A stretch of 60,000 nucleotides of DNA, taken from contig NC_088300.1 in NCBI RefSeq assembly GCF_032854445.1, forward strand, positions 3,226,001 through 3,286,000, in the 5' to 3' direction. The stretch is from Liolophura sinensis. Its lineage: Eukaryota; Mollusca; Polyplacophora; Chitonida; Chitonidae. A program made the translations under genes and the position numbers. The notes beneath the pieces were generated by a model that was given only the letters and a program-made list of their open reading frames with translations, did no database searches and was not told the origin of the DNA. Below, piece by piece: positions 1 through 10,600 of this stretch. Position 1 is the stretch's first letter, and the number at the start of each line of letters is the position of its first letter.

Positions 1-30
1 TGGCGGTGGGTGCGGAAAACAGGTCTTTAG

Positions 31-238
31 GTAGCTTAATGAATTAGATGTTGTATGCTAATGATACATCTTTCTCAAAATGCTGGGTACTTTCCTATGT
101 GTACTTGGAATCTCCAGAATGTTTCCTACCTGACCCGAGCAAAAATTTCTAATTGGCAGCCATGTTAGCCAGTGTTTTGGAAGAGATTTCTGTTAGAAGT
201 TGTATCATCAGTGTACAACATCTAATTCATGAGGCTAG
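31..238. mobile_element. Foldback (MITE-like) element
   Basis: A terminal inverted repeat pairs about 35-67 with about 202-234. The left arm reads aatgaattagatgttgta, and its reverse complement appears near 213-230. The interior of about 135 bp has no coding capacity. This is typical of a short non-autonomous DNA element. No clear target duplication was seen. Confidence 0.55.
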
Positions 239-719
239 CATTTGGGTTGGTGTATTTATTTACACTTGTTCGATATTAAAGACAATCGACCTGGATCTTT
301 GTTAAATGTGAAATTAACACTGTTAACATTGTGACTCCAACGATTTGAGGCCAGTATAAGAAAAAGGGGATGGAGTCTTTTTGGGGCTAAGTGCATGGTA
401 GTTTGGAATGCAAAAATTTTATCCCAGCCATCGCTCTTAGAGACTGTTGCCTGGGATCAAGTATTTGCCGCCCATTAGCCCATTTGCACAACGGTTTACC
501 CATTCTTTTGGGGCTACCTAGCATTATAGGCTATCCTTCATCATCAGTCATAAAGGAAATTAGCCCCAAAGCACCCCAGCGCCTTTTCTTATAATGGCCT
601 AGTGTCACTGGAGTCTTGATGCTTACATTGTTAATTTCGTACTCCTCTAAAGTCCAGGCCGATTGTCTATGTTATCGAACATGTCTTGGGCAAATAAAAG
701 ACGCCAACCTGAAGACCTG
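239..719. other. Non-coding stretch, no gene seen
   Basis: Probably intron of the minus-strand gene that starts at 4282. Short inverted ggggcta/tagcccc blocks occur near 385-565 and may be remnants of another element. No exon with both splice signals was found. Confidence 0.4.
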
Positions 720-912
720 CTTTCCACACCCGCCATACCCCCACCTTATGTTCTTATTCGATTTAGAATTAATTTATTATAGCCATGAAGGCTTCCATGG
801 TACATGCTCCTTGGTGAATATTCACTGAGGAGAATGTACCGTAGAAGCCTTTATGACTATAATAAATCTATTCTAAATCGAGAAGGAACATACGGTGTAG
901 GTGCTGTGGGTG
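720..912. mobile_element. Foldback (hairpin) element
   Basis: Two arms of roughly 80 bases, about 727-812 and 825-912, are near-complementary around a short loop near 813-824. The arms share blocks such as cgatttagaatt and its complement, and tatgttctt against aggaacata. The DNA or RNA could fold into one long hairpin. No protein is encoded. Confidence 0.65.
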
Positions 913-1633
913 CTGTAGGTGCATCTAATGTTGTATTCAAGATGACATGCTGAAATTTTATAGATAAACAAAGAACTAGACTGGAGCCACAACTACGCTG
1001 TAGTCAGACAAATGAATTCAATATTTTAAGTAACAATCTCTGAAAAAAAAAAAGAGGGTGAATTTACCTAATTTCAAATGACGATTTTCTGTAATTCACA
1101 CAAACAACAACGGGCCTGTAACCATTTCCTAAGACATATGTATCTCACGTCAGACTAATCCATGGTGTGCGACGTGTATGTAAAAACAGAGATGACATTT
1201 GGGACATCATTATTAAACACGTCGGATTATATCAATAAATATAAAATAAACTGAGATGATGATGACCGTTTTATAAATGGTATATTTGCCATGCATTATT
1301 TTAACTTGTGATACATTTGGATGCTACACTCCACCAAGCTGCTTTAGTTCACACTCATCTAAATGTCTGTGTTAATGTTTATGTGACCCGAATGCAAACT
1401 TTTCCATGGTATACAGTTTGTGTCTGTGTGTTTTTATTTTTAGGATATTTGGGTCAATATATTGAAAGTCAATCAAACAATACAACTTTATGTGCCTTTT
1501 AGATTATTTGTTTCACTGGTGGTTACGAACGTGTTTAAGAATTTTTCACTGATATGACAGTGGCAAGGTTTAGAGGTGAAGGAAACAGGAAAGCAAGGAA
1601 TAAACTGACCACCAACCACGGTAACAGAATAAT

Positions 1634-1719
1634 TATACACACACACACACATACACACACACACACACACGCACACACACACACGCACACACACACACAT
1701 GCGCGCACACACACACACA

Positions 1720-1753
<34 letters not shown>

Positions 1754-1765
1754 TACACACACATA
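1634..1765. repeat. (CA)n microsatellite
   Basis: About 130 bases of CA dinucleotide with scattered T and G interruptions (AT, GC). Open frames through it are low-complexity artefacts. Confidence 0.95.
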
Positions 1766-2059
1766 TGTATGCCGTCAGACTGCCCGGCGATCATAAAAAA
1801 ATGCCCTTAGCCAGGGTTCCACCTCCTCAGGGGCTAGATTAGGGCATGTGTATATAGGTATATTCACTTTTTCTTGTTGACAGTTCACCATTTAAACACT
1901 TACATAGAAAAAAAAAAACAAAAAAAACAACAAAAAAACACAGAGCACAAGGGCTGTGAAATGGGTCTTACACTGTATAGTTGTATCTCAGAGTACAAGT
2001 ACAGCAATGACACATAAAATACATGTACCATCTATCAACCTTTTTTTCAATCTTTTCAG

Positions 2060-2188
2060 GATTATATCCAAATGTTCATCACATAGCAAGTGATTTAACA
2101 GATAACTTCTTCAATTCACCATTCAAAACTTTGTATAATAAGTTTGTTGGCATTCACAGGATTAGGAAGATCAACTATTGCCCAAGGG
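2060..2188 (+). CDS. Orphan exon candidate, unidentified
   Basis: A 129-base block (43 codons) begins after a tcttttcag acceptor and ends before a gtaagc donor, with an open frame between. It encodes residues such as LYPNVHHIASDLTDNFF and KFVGIHRIRKINYCP, which look protein-like rather than repetitive. I do not recognise the family. It is on the opposite strand to the candidate minus-strand gene starting at 4282, and no neighbouring plus-strand exon was found. It could be part of a nested gene, an old processed fragment, or chance. Confidence 0.25.
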
Positions 2189-2383
2189 GTAAGCAGTGCC
2201 ACAGATAATTTTCAGAGCGTGGTACTCCCTACTTTTTCAAGAGAGGGAGCCTATCACAGTACACATTTTTGGAAAATACTCAACGCTTTACTATTTTAGG
2301 TCCCCAGCAATATACCTGGAAATCATGAAGTTGACCGAATGAAGGGGTTGATAAAAATCAAAAGACATACATGTGCAAACATG

Positions 2384-2803
2384 TGGATACATGTATAGGT
2401 CTACATAGGCCTACCGGTACAGAGATTCTTCTGGTTACATACATGTGTAGGTCTACACAGGCCTACCGGTACAGAGATTCTTCTGGTTACATACATGTAT
2501 AGGTCTACATAGGCCTACCGGTACAAAGATTCTTCTGGTGACATACATGTATTGGTCTACATAGGCCTACCGGTACAGAGATTCTTCTGGTTACATACAT
2601 GTATTGGTCTACATAGGCCTACCGGTACACAGATTCTTCTGGTTACATACATGTATTGGTCTACATAGGCCTACCGGTACAGAGATTCTTCTGGTTACAT
2701 ACATGTATTGGTCTACATAGGCCTACCGGTACAGAGATTCTTCTGGTTACATACATGTATTGGTCTACATAGGCCTACCGGTACACAGATTCTTCTGGTT
2801 ATA
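2384..2803. repeat. 52-bp tandem repeat, 8 copies
   Basis: The block ggcctaccgg recurs every 52 bases from 2408 to 2772. Each unit contains three short palindromes: TACATGTA, TAGGCCTA and ACCGGT. Copies differ by only a few bases, suggesting recent expansion. Confidence 0.92.
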
Positions 2804-3015
2804 TAAAGGACTACAAGTATATATATGTACATGTCGATTGCCCAGAATTGTTACAATAAATAATTACGATTATTTATTTCAGCTCTTCCTCACGCGGAAT
2901 GAATCTGAATAATGCTCTAGGCCTACATTTATTCATTACACCTCAACCTGTAGGCCTACTGGGTTTATCGCAATAACTTTATCAATGACAACTTTACCTT
3001 TTCAATTTGTTTTGA

Positions 3016-3130
3016 TAGCTGGGGTTGCAGCATTATTTCATGGTATGGTAACTTGCCTAATGTGACTGGTAATTTTTTTACCTGTCGAAACACTTCCGAT
3101 ACACGAACAACTTCCTTTTTGAGATCAAAA
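3016..3130. repeat. Direct repeat, copy 1
   Basis: About 110 bases starting tagctggggttgcag recur in the same orientation at 3387-3497 (offset 371) with few changes. The content includes acttgcctaatgtgac and cgaaacacttccgatacac. No coding potential was seen; it is probably a duplicated transposon fragment. Confidence 0.75.
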
Positions 3131-3386
3131 CATGATACTCTCGCTATGCTAAATCAAAGGCCTACAAGTAACATTAGAAGACAAAAATTTATTATTTGTG
3201 CTTTATTTATCGGCAGCATATAGTATAAATCTAAAGTGTTTCTGAACACCAGCTGTTCTCTTGATCGCTGTCTTTCATTGCATTAGCTTCTCTCCTCAGA
3301 AGTCACCTATACATGTACACACTGGAAACTGGATCCTGGTGACACTTTAACATAGCACAATCTAGCCGAGATTGGTTCACCTCATG

Positions 3387-3497
3387 TAGCTGGGGTTGCA
3401 GTATTATTTCATGCTATGGTAACTTGCCTAATGTGACAGGTAATTTTTTTACCTTTCGAAACACTTCCGATACACAAACAACTGCCTTTTTGGGATT
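3387..3497. repeat. Direct repeat, copy 2
   Basis: Second copy of the 3016-3130 sequence, same orientation. The 255 bases between the copies are unrelated AT-rich sequence. Confidence 0.75.
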
Positions 3498-3785
3498 TTG
3501 GTAGGACATTCTCTTGCCAAGTATGACTCATCAATTATCGTCGACGTAAATAACGTAATGCACACAAAGAATTCAGAAGTGTTGATTGTATTCGAAAATA
3601 TCGTTACTCCATATTGTTTCTTTTATAACGCTAAAATGAAGTCCGATATTTAAATTATCCAGACGTGAAATCATCAAGCACTGGGTTATGTTATTCTGCT
3701 GTGCCGAATAGCAGCTAGATTAGATGCTGTGATTATGCTGGCCTAAGGCCGACAAATAGCAGGGTATCATTTCACTTATTGAACT

Positions 3786-3850
3786 AGTCTTTAGGTTGAT
3801 GTCTTTCATTTGCGCACGACTTGTTCGATAACAAAGACAAACTGCCTGCC
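3786..3850. repeat. Inverted copy of a dispersed repeat at 650-715
   Basis: On the minus strand this segment reads like the plus strand near 650-715: both contain a block translating to LCYRT followed about ten residues later by NLKT. It is a short dispersed repeat in opposite orientations, not a gene. Confidence 0.5.
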
Positions 3851-4126
3851 GTCGAGATTCCAACGACACTCGCTCAGCACAAGAAAAGGAGTTGGAGTCT
3901 TTCTTGGTTAGATGGAAAAGTGCTGCTTGCACTGCTGAAATTGAGTTTCAGACTTTTCTTACAAACCCAGCCACTACCCTACCAAATCCCTCCCACCTCC
4001 AACCCACCTCGTACCCCCCCCCCCCCCAAAAAAAAACACCAGTGATATGATTTTTTACGTTGTGAAGAAACACTAACGGATTCATTCGATGTCCAGTTTT
4101 CAACACAACAATATTAGCGTACTCAC

Positions 4127-4282
4127 CTTGTCACCCCCTAACTGCAAGATATTTTGCAGACTTAGTTCTTCAGTCAGATGTTGATTTCCTTGGTCTCCCT
4201 TCGGTTGAATATTTTTCTTCTTCTGTTTCTTTCTTTTCGGAGTTGACAAATATTTCTCCTCGCACATGTGTTTGGAAGCCAT
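4127..4282 (-). CDS. First coding exon of a divergent gene, CEBPZ/NOC1-like (tentative)
   Basis: The ATG (4282-4280) has a good start context, with A at -3 and G at +4. The frame stays open for exactly 52 codons to a gtgagt donor (phase 0). The protein is lysine-rich (STPKRKKQKKK) and ends LSLQNILQLGGDK. This resembles the N-terminal block of CEBPZ/NOC1, where human has FSLEEVLRLGGTK followed by a DY motif. That protein is a nucleolar factor in 60S ribosome assembly. The rest would lie to the left, but no second exon was found in 4126-1, so the first intron probably extends beyond the window. The family call rests on about 13 residues. The exon call is firmer, supported by start, donor and the back-to-back arrangement with glycogen phosphorylase. 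Confidence 0.5.
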
Positions 4283-4425
4283 CTTGACTCGCCGATGTCA
4301 GTCGTGAGAACGAGGCTGATTGCCATGACCTTCAGTTGTGCGTCCTTGAGACGGTGCAGTTGACAGAACTGAAAACGCGCTGTTATTAATTCCGGCTCCT
4401 TGTCGCTGAAATCCACCGGTTCGAC
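4283..4425. promoter_or_regulatory. Candidate bidirectional promoter
   Basis: Only 143 bases separate the ATG of the minus-strand exon (4282) from the glycogen phosphorylase ATG (4426). The interval is richer in CpG than its surroundings (cgccgatg, aaaacgcgct, ccaccggttcgac) and has no obvious TATA box. Both 5' UTRs must start within it unless an upstream untranslated exon exists. Confidence 0.5.
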
Positions 4426-4671
4426 ATGGCTGCAATTCCACAAAGTGATCAAGACAGACGGAAGCAAATTAGTATTAGAGGGATTGCTGAAGTAGAGAGC
4501 GTGTCGAACGTCAAAAAAACTTTCAATCAGCATTTGCATTACACGCTTGTCAAAGATCGCAATGTTTCGACACCCAGAGACTACTATTTTGCACTGGCCC
4601 ATACAGTCCGGGATCATCTGACCGGGAGATGGATCAGGACGCAGCAATATTATTATGAGAAAGATCCAAAG
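4426..4671 (+). CDS. GlyP: Glycogen phosphorylase exon 1
   Basis: Residues 1-82, phase 0 donor ggtaacc. Start chosen as the ATG with G at -3 and +4, matching the family N-terminus one residue longer than muscle isozymes. Holds the phosphorylation motif RRKQIS (serine about 16) and the AMP-contact region [10 protein letters not shown]. Confidence 0.95.
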
Positions 4672-7600
4672 GTAACCTCCTTTCTGTTGAAAGTAATTTT
4701 TTTATATTTGTTAATTTTTTTTTGCCAAGTGCCTTTCTACCATGTCGTCATGTTAAGTAGGCAAAATCCAAAATTGCGGCACATTGGGTAGTTTCCATTG
4801 TAATAACAACGGCTGCATGGCTGTAACGTATACAATAGCAATGCACATTCTCGAGGGGAACCAGCAAAATGATAACCTTCCTTGTATAGGAATGGTGTGA
4901 CCTTGAGCTGATTTATTTAAATGTTACAATTTGTATAGGCCTAATATGGTAATAACCAAAGCTATAGGCCTATGCTCAGGACTTTGTCCTTAAAATTCGC
5001 TCACACTGCAATACTGTAGTTTTAATATAAGATTTTGAATGCAGCCTAAAGCTGGTCTAGATGTATCTGATAAGAATATGGATGGATGAGCTCAGGATCT
5101 TATTGCTTAACCATAAAGTTTTATGTATACATATATAATACAGTATTGTGCAGCAGTAGGGCCAAATTGGTAAGGTACAGGTTCTGTCGGTTAGTTCTCC
5201 CATTAGGGCGAAGAGCTGTTGATCCTTTAGTAGCCAAAATCATCTTGTGTGACTGCCATTGCATCCATCATTTCCTAATTGCAAACATGTAACTTGGAAT
5301 CAGTGTTGTGGTGATGCTATACGTCGTGCTTCCTGTGACAACCGGATAGTTGTCTACACAATTCTTCACAGAAAAGGCATACTTTCCGGTCAACTGTCAT
5401 ACAAGGTGGTGTACATTGTATTTTCAGTTATTCATGCAAAGAAAAATGCTACAAAAAATTTTGCACTTTTCCGATTTTCCTCCCATTTCGGCAATTGTTT
5501 CCAAGCCCAGGCATGCTTAATTTGTTCCGGGTGGGTGGTTTTTAGCCCGCCTGTTCAAAGTACAGGCATACCTTACATGTACCTGTCCATCTGCCTATGT
5601 GTGTTTATCCAGTAACCGTGAAAGCTTTGTTACATCGTATACGGTAAATGTGTCTTAAAAAGTACTGCATATATTGAGTGCAAGCTTTGCATATTATTGT
5701 AAAGCACAGTAATACAAGGGGGACGTACCATTGCAGATTATATTATCTGATATTAATTACAATAAATTACAGTACTCATGACTCAGCTTCTTGTGTATTG
5801 GAAACTTTGTTAGGGTAAATGTTAAGGTTGTTACTGGAGTCTAAGATATCCTAACCCAGATGTCATTCAAACGAAACCTTTAACCTTAGTAGAAAACAGT
5901 AGAAATATAGGGTATAGTACGTGAATGAGCTAATTTACTACATGTACTTGTATGCATTAGTATGCTTTGTCCTCTGACAGACTGCAGCTCCCACATGGAG
6001 ATGTAGTGAATTCCAGCCTGTTCATCATGTTCATTGGCAGTGACGTCAGAAAAGAGGTGTTGCTGTTGAATAATAGTTCAGTGCTTTTTGCACATTGGTG
6101 AAAATCTGCATGATGTGAATACCTGTGTAGCTTGGTGTCTATTTTCTTCCCTTGATTACTGTAAATAAACAAATGTTTCATCTAAAACTTGGTGCTCTGT
6201 ACATGTCAGCATGTGTACATGTAATCATGATGTGTTTTCATCTCTGCAGTCTCTGTCAGACAGGTAAAGATATGTAGTAGAGCCGCAGGCTGAGAGAGAG
6301 AGAGAGCAAAGAATAGAGTATTAAAACAAACAGGCTAATTAAACAAAACTCAAGTGTATTATAGGCATTCAAAGATCTGTTGTTTTGTGCTTAAATCTAC
6401 CTGAACTACATGTACAGGTACACATGACCTGGTAGATGGTTTACATCCTTGTGGTCATGCTTGGTAATAAAGTCAATTGAGCGTTGGACACCCAGAGATA
6501 CTGTGTATGAGACTTTCAACCCATAGAGCACAAAGTAGTGCAATGTAGTGCAAATTTGCCTTAAGATAACATTGAATCGACAAACAAAATTTTCAATTCT
6601 AGGGCCTGTAAAACCATATTTCAACAGACCCCTAGCCAGGATTTTGAAAAGGGGCATGGTGGAATAGCTATCTGAAAGTTCTTGCACTGCGAGCATAGCG
6701 AGCGTCGCTATAAGGCTGGGGTAGGAGGCCCCTGGAAGCTATAGATCCCAGATACTCTGAAAAGCAATCCAAACCATTTATAGCCATTAAGTTTGACCAG
6801 AATTTCACTATATTTGCTGTGAAGAAAAACATTTTGTTGGTGTTGAATCCAGGAATTAGACCAAATGACATTTGAAAACTGAAAATTTGAAGATAAATTT
6901 GGAGTGATTATGCTGATTCAATGTGTAAATATAATATTTCTATTCACCCTATTACAGATAACCATTTTCAGTGCATTCAGAAATTCTTAATTTCATTTTG
7001 TTTGTAAATTATAAGTCATTTGTCTTTTTGGAAGAACCTTTTTGAAACACACAACAAGACCCTGCATTCAACCTTAATTTTGCCTAAGGAATGTTACTGC
7101 GGTGAATATCACAAAGTAATCAGTCATGTCATTGAAATGTTGTTACAAAATTTACCCAGAAAAATCATTTCCAAGTAAAATACTGTCAAGAAAAATACAA
7201 ACTGAATAAAAAGGTTTATTCACTTGATTAAGACTGAATCATGTAGTGTTTTTCAAGGGAAGTAATCCACAATTAAATCATTAATATTATATGGGACAGC
7301 TGTCCATGTTTTGTTCCCATTTGCAGCGTATGTTTTGTGTTTTTGATATGGGGTAAAGTATAACATCAGAATGTCAGCTTTGTCCTCATCACTCCATTCA
7401 TAATTAATTAACAGCCAGTCAAAATTAAGACTTAAAACAGCTTCTTATCCTAAAGAATGTTTTAATATTTTGGGTTTTGATGTTTCACATGGCACGTTAG
7501 CAGTAACAGTTGCAGCATCCACGACATTTGTGCTCTGATATTTCGTTGGCTGTCCGCTGTTTTCATTGGTGACCGTGACTGGTTTGGTTGACAGTCTGCC

Positions 7601-10600
7601 CCTGCTTTTCCCAAATGAATTCGCCATGATTCAGAATTTTGCCTGATTACAGCATGGACAAATCCATGTTTTGACAACATCTGAGTTGTTAAGATCACCA
7701 AAAAAACGGGTACATTGTGCAGAGATTTCCCGGAAGTGTCAAAGCTCTCCAATACGACAAGGCGGTTGGAGTACGTTGAATAGATGCAGAATTAGGGGGG
7801 AAAAGTGACAGATACAGAATCAGCAGCATGGTGCATACATAGCTTTTAATAAGGCAGCATGGCGGCAATTTTAGGGGCAAGGCGCTGTGCCACGCCAAAT
7901 AACGGTAGCGAGAGGTCTGGAAAAAGGGGCATGGCACTGAGGAGAATTGTGTGGGTGCAGCATGGTGCTGGAAATCGGGGTGTGGCGCTGAGGAGAAATT
8001 GTTTTGGGGCAGCGTGGCACTGGAAATCGGGGCGTGGCGCTGCGCCACGCCAAATAACGCTAGTTAGGGGCCTGTTCAAGTTTTGATTTCTCTCAGAAAT
8101 GGCTTTATGGAATTGGCCGCAGTATGTTTTAAAGATTAGGGATCTTACTGTAGCACCATTTTGTCTCTGTGCTGTGCAGATTTGATGAGCCAAATAATTA
8201 TTATTTCAAGAAGCACAACTGAAGTCAATTAAAACATTGCAGTTAATCCAAATTGATGTATTAATGTAATTCTTCTACCTTTTTGCATGTTTGCAAGGTA
8301 TTCAAGCATATTTTGAGGGCATTATATTCTGTTTAGACTGATAAAATTATACTGTTTGTGAAGATGTGAAATTGACCAACCTTTCCAATGTAGCTTTGTC
8401 TTCAAAATCAAATTAAAAAGACTTTGAATAACTCACAGTGAAAGTTGCTTTTTCATATGTGATAAACTTGAGCAGTTTGTTTGTGCTGACAAATTCTTCT
8501 GTAAAATGACTTGAACAAACTACCTCACTCATAAGTGTTCTGAACATTAAACTCCATGCCCCCATAAACAATTGGGCTTCAGCCTTCTGCATAGGTGTAT
8601 ACTAGGTACAATACAAGAAATAATTCTCAAGTGGAGTCTGAAATAAAGCATATTTCATCCCAAAAGAATGCTTAAGTGAACAGCATGCAGTTTTGTACAG
8701 TGGGAGTTTTAAGTGCTAAAATGAGGTTGCATTGGTTATGATTTACAAATGTTTACGTTGACCATGGCATCACAGTGCAGTGCATGAACTTAAAGTTTCA
8801 GAGCCTCGAAAGTTTCAAGCTTCGCTGTGCCTTGTTATGAGGAAGTGTAGAGGTCAAGAAGTGACTGTTGAGCACATGTAACTGTTAAGCCTGTGACATT
8901 TTGCCTCGAGCTACACTCAGTGTATATTTACAGCTCGACCAGCTGCTTCCTTTGACAATGATCAGAGGGCCAGATAAAACAATTGTATTATTTACCATAT
9001 TATTGTGTTTGTCAAATACAGCTTGTATATGCACATTTCTGAGACATGGTCATTCTAACACTTAGTTTTACGAATTAAAACAGGAAGCAACTTTGATATA
9101 TATACCAATGTTATAGTGAGGTGTTTTAAATGAGCTCTTGTTTATTTATCACAAAATACTTTATTTTAGTTGTGCACTGAAGATGTGTTTTTTTTTTTCT
9201 TTTTCCATACAAAATTTTTGTTATTGTTCTCTTTTCATGCAAGTATTAAAATGATCAATTTAGGACTCGTTAGAGCCATAGAATGATAGTGGCGACATCA
9301 TGTCAAAGCCCTTTTTCAGTACTTGTTGTTGGTACTTGTTGTACTTGTAGACAAGTTTACCGATGTGCATACTGGTTATATAAGTTTGTATATAAGTTTA
9401 CTCATTGAGTGAAAGTTTGAATTTCTGAAGAAAAAAGTCCAGTCTTCAACTTTGTTTGTTTTGGAATTCGACCCCTGAAATAGTTTCCATAAATTTCACT
9501 GAGTTACATGTATTTATTAGCAAAATTGAAAGAAACCTGAAAAGTTACAGAATATTGACCAAGCTTTGTGAACGTAGGCCTTGTTGACTAATCCCACATC
9601 TGCACTGCACCTCTCTTACATGTAACATACAGTTGCATGCATGTAGTTTGACCATGTTCATATTTCTGTGTCATACTGTACATGTACCACTATAACATAC
9701 AAGGGTGTTCCAGCATCTGAATCCAATGTGCTCTGTGACCATCTACTACCCTGTTCACTCAGCCAAAATTTAAGCCTGATCAAATCTGAATTGCTTTAAA
9801 TCGAAGCCAGATGTAGAAATGTGTTCACATGACCTTATGGCCAAGCCGGTTTTAAGCCAGTTCAGGAATTTGCCCATTCACACGATCACATTTAAGCCGG
9901 TTTAGTAATTACGGCGTCATCCTGATCTCCACGTACACAGGGAATTTAGTCCAGTTACTGTTCACGCGGCATAGATAAACCTGCTCAAACCTTGAAACTG
10001 ACTTAAAGCCACTTCGCTAGCTGGGGCAAATAAACCGGATTAAATGCCCCTACTCTGCCTTCACATGAATGAGGACAAACTTGCTCAAAGCCGGTATCGC
10101 AAGTTAAACCAGCTTAACGTTGCATGTGTGAATGGGGTATGCATCCTGATATTGAAAGGTAATCCTTCGTAAGCATTAAAATAGTACTTTACTTCATCTA
10201 AAATTGCATCTGACATTTATATGTACATGTTCTAGCAGAAAAACAATCATGCCAGGGAGGCAGAATCTGCATTGTCCCTGTAAACACATGCGTTCTCCAA
10301 GTTTGAAGTTGGAAGGATCCTATTTGGTTTGTGTAGTGTTGTGGTATATCAGGTTGCTGTTGAAGTACATGTGCATGTATACTTCAAACTCTGCCTGGTG
10401 ATTAATGACCACTTTTAATGACCTCTGGTTTTTTCTTTATGATAAGTGAAGCAGTGCATTTCCAAAATAGTGCAAGTCATCCAGCGTTGCCTAGATCCAG
10501 TGAATATGCAGCGTACTCATTCTGTTCACTGGTAGGTTTGAATTTCAGTGAAGGATTTCATACTTTACCTACATGTACATTTCTGTGTAGGGATTGAATT

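Noticed and set aside
1488-1796. Open frames of up to 90 codons through the CA repeat
   Set aside because: Dinucleotide repeat translating as alternating Cys/Val or His/Thr; no gene features.
4174-4647. 157-codon minus-strand open frame opposite glycogen phosphorylase exon 1
   Set aside because: Antisense shadow of a well-supported exon; it runs through the shared promoter gap and has no family resemblance.
6406-7752. Several 60-96 codon minus-strand frames in intron 1
   Set aside because: No splice context, no domain, ordinary AT-rich intron composition.
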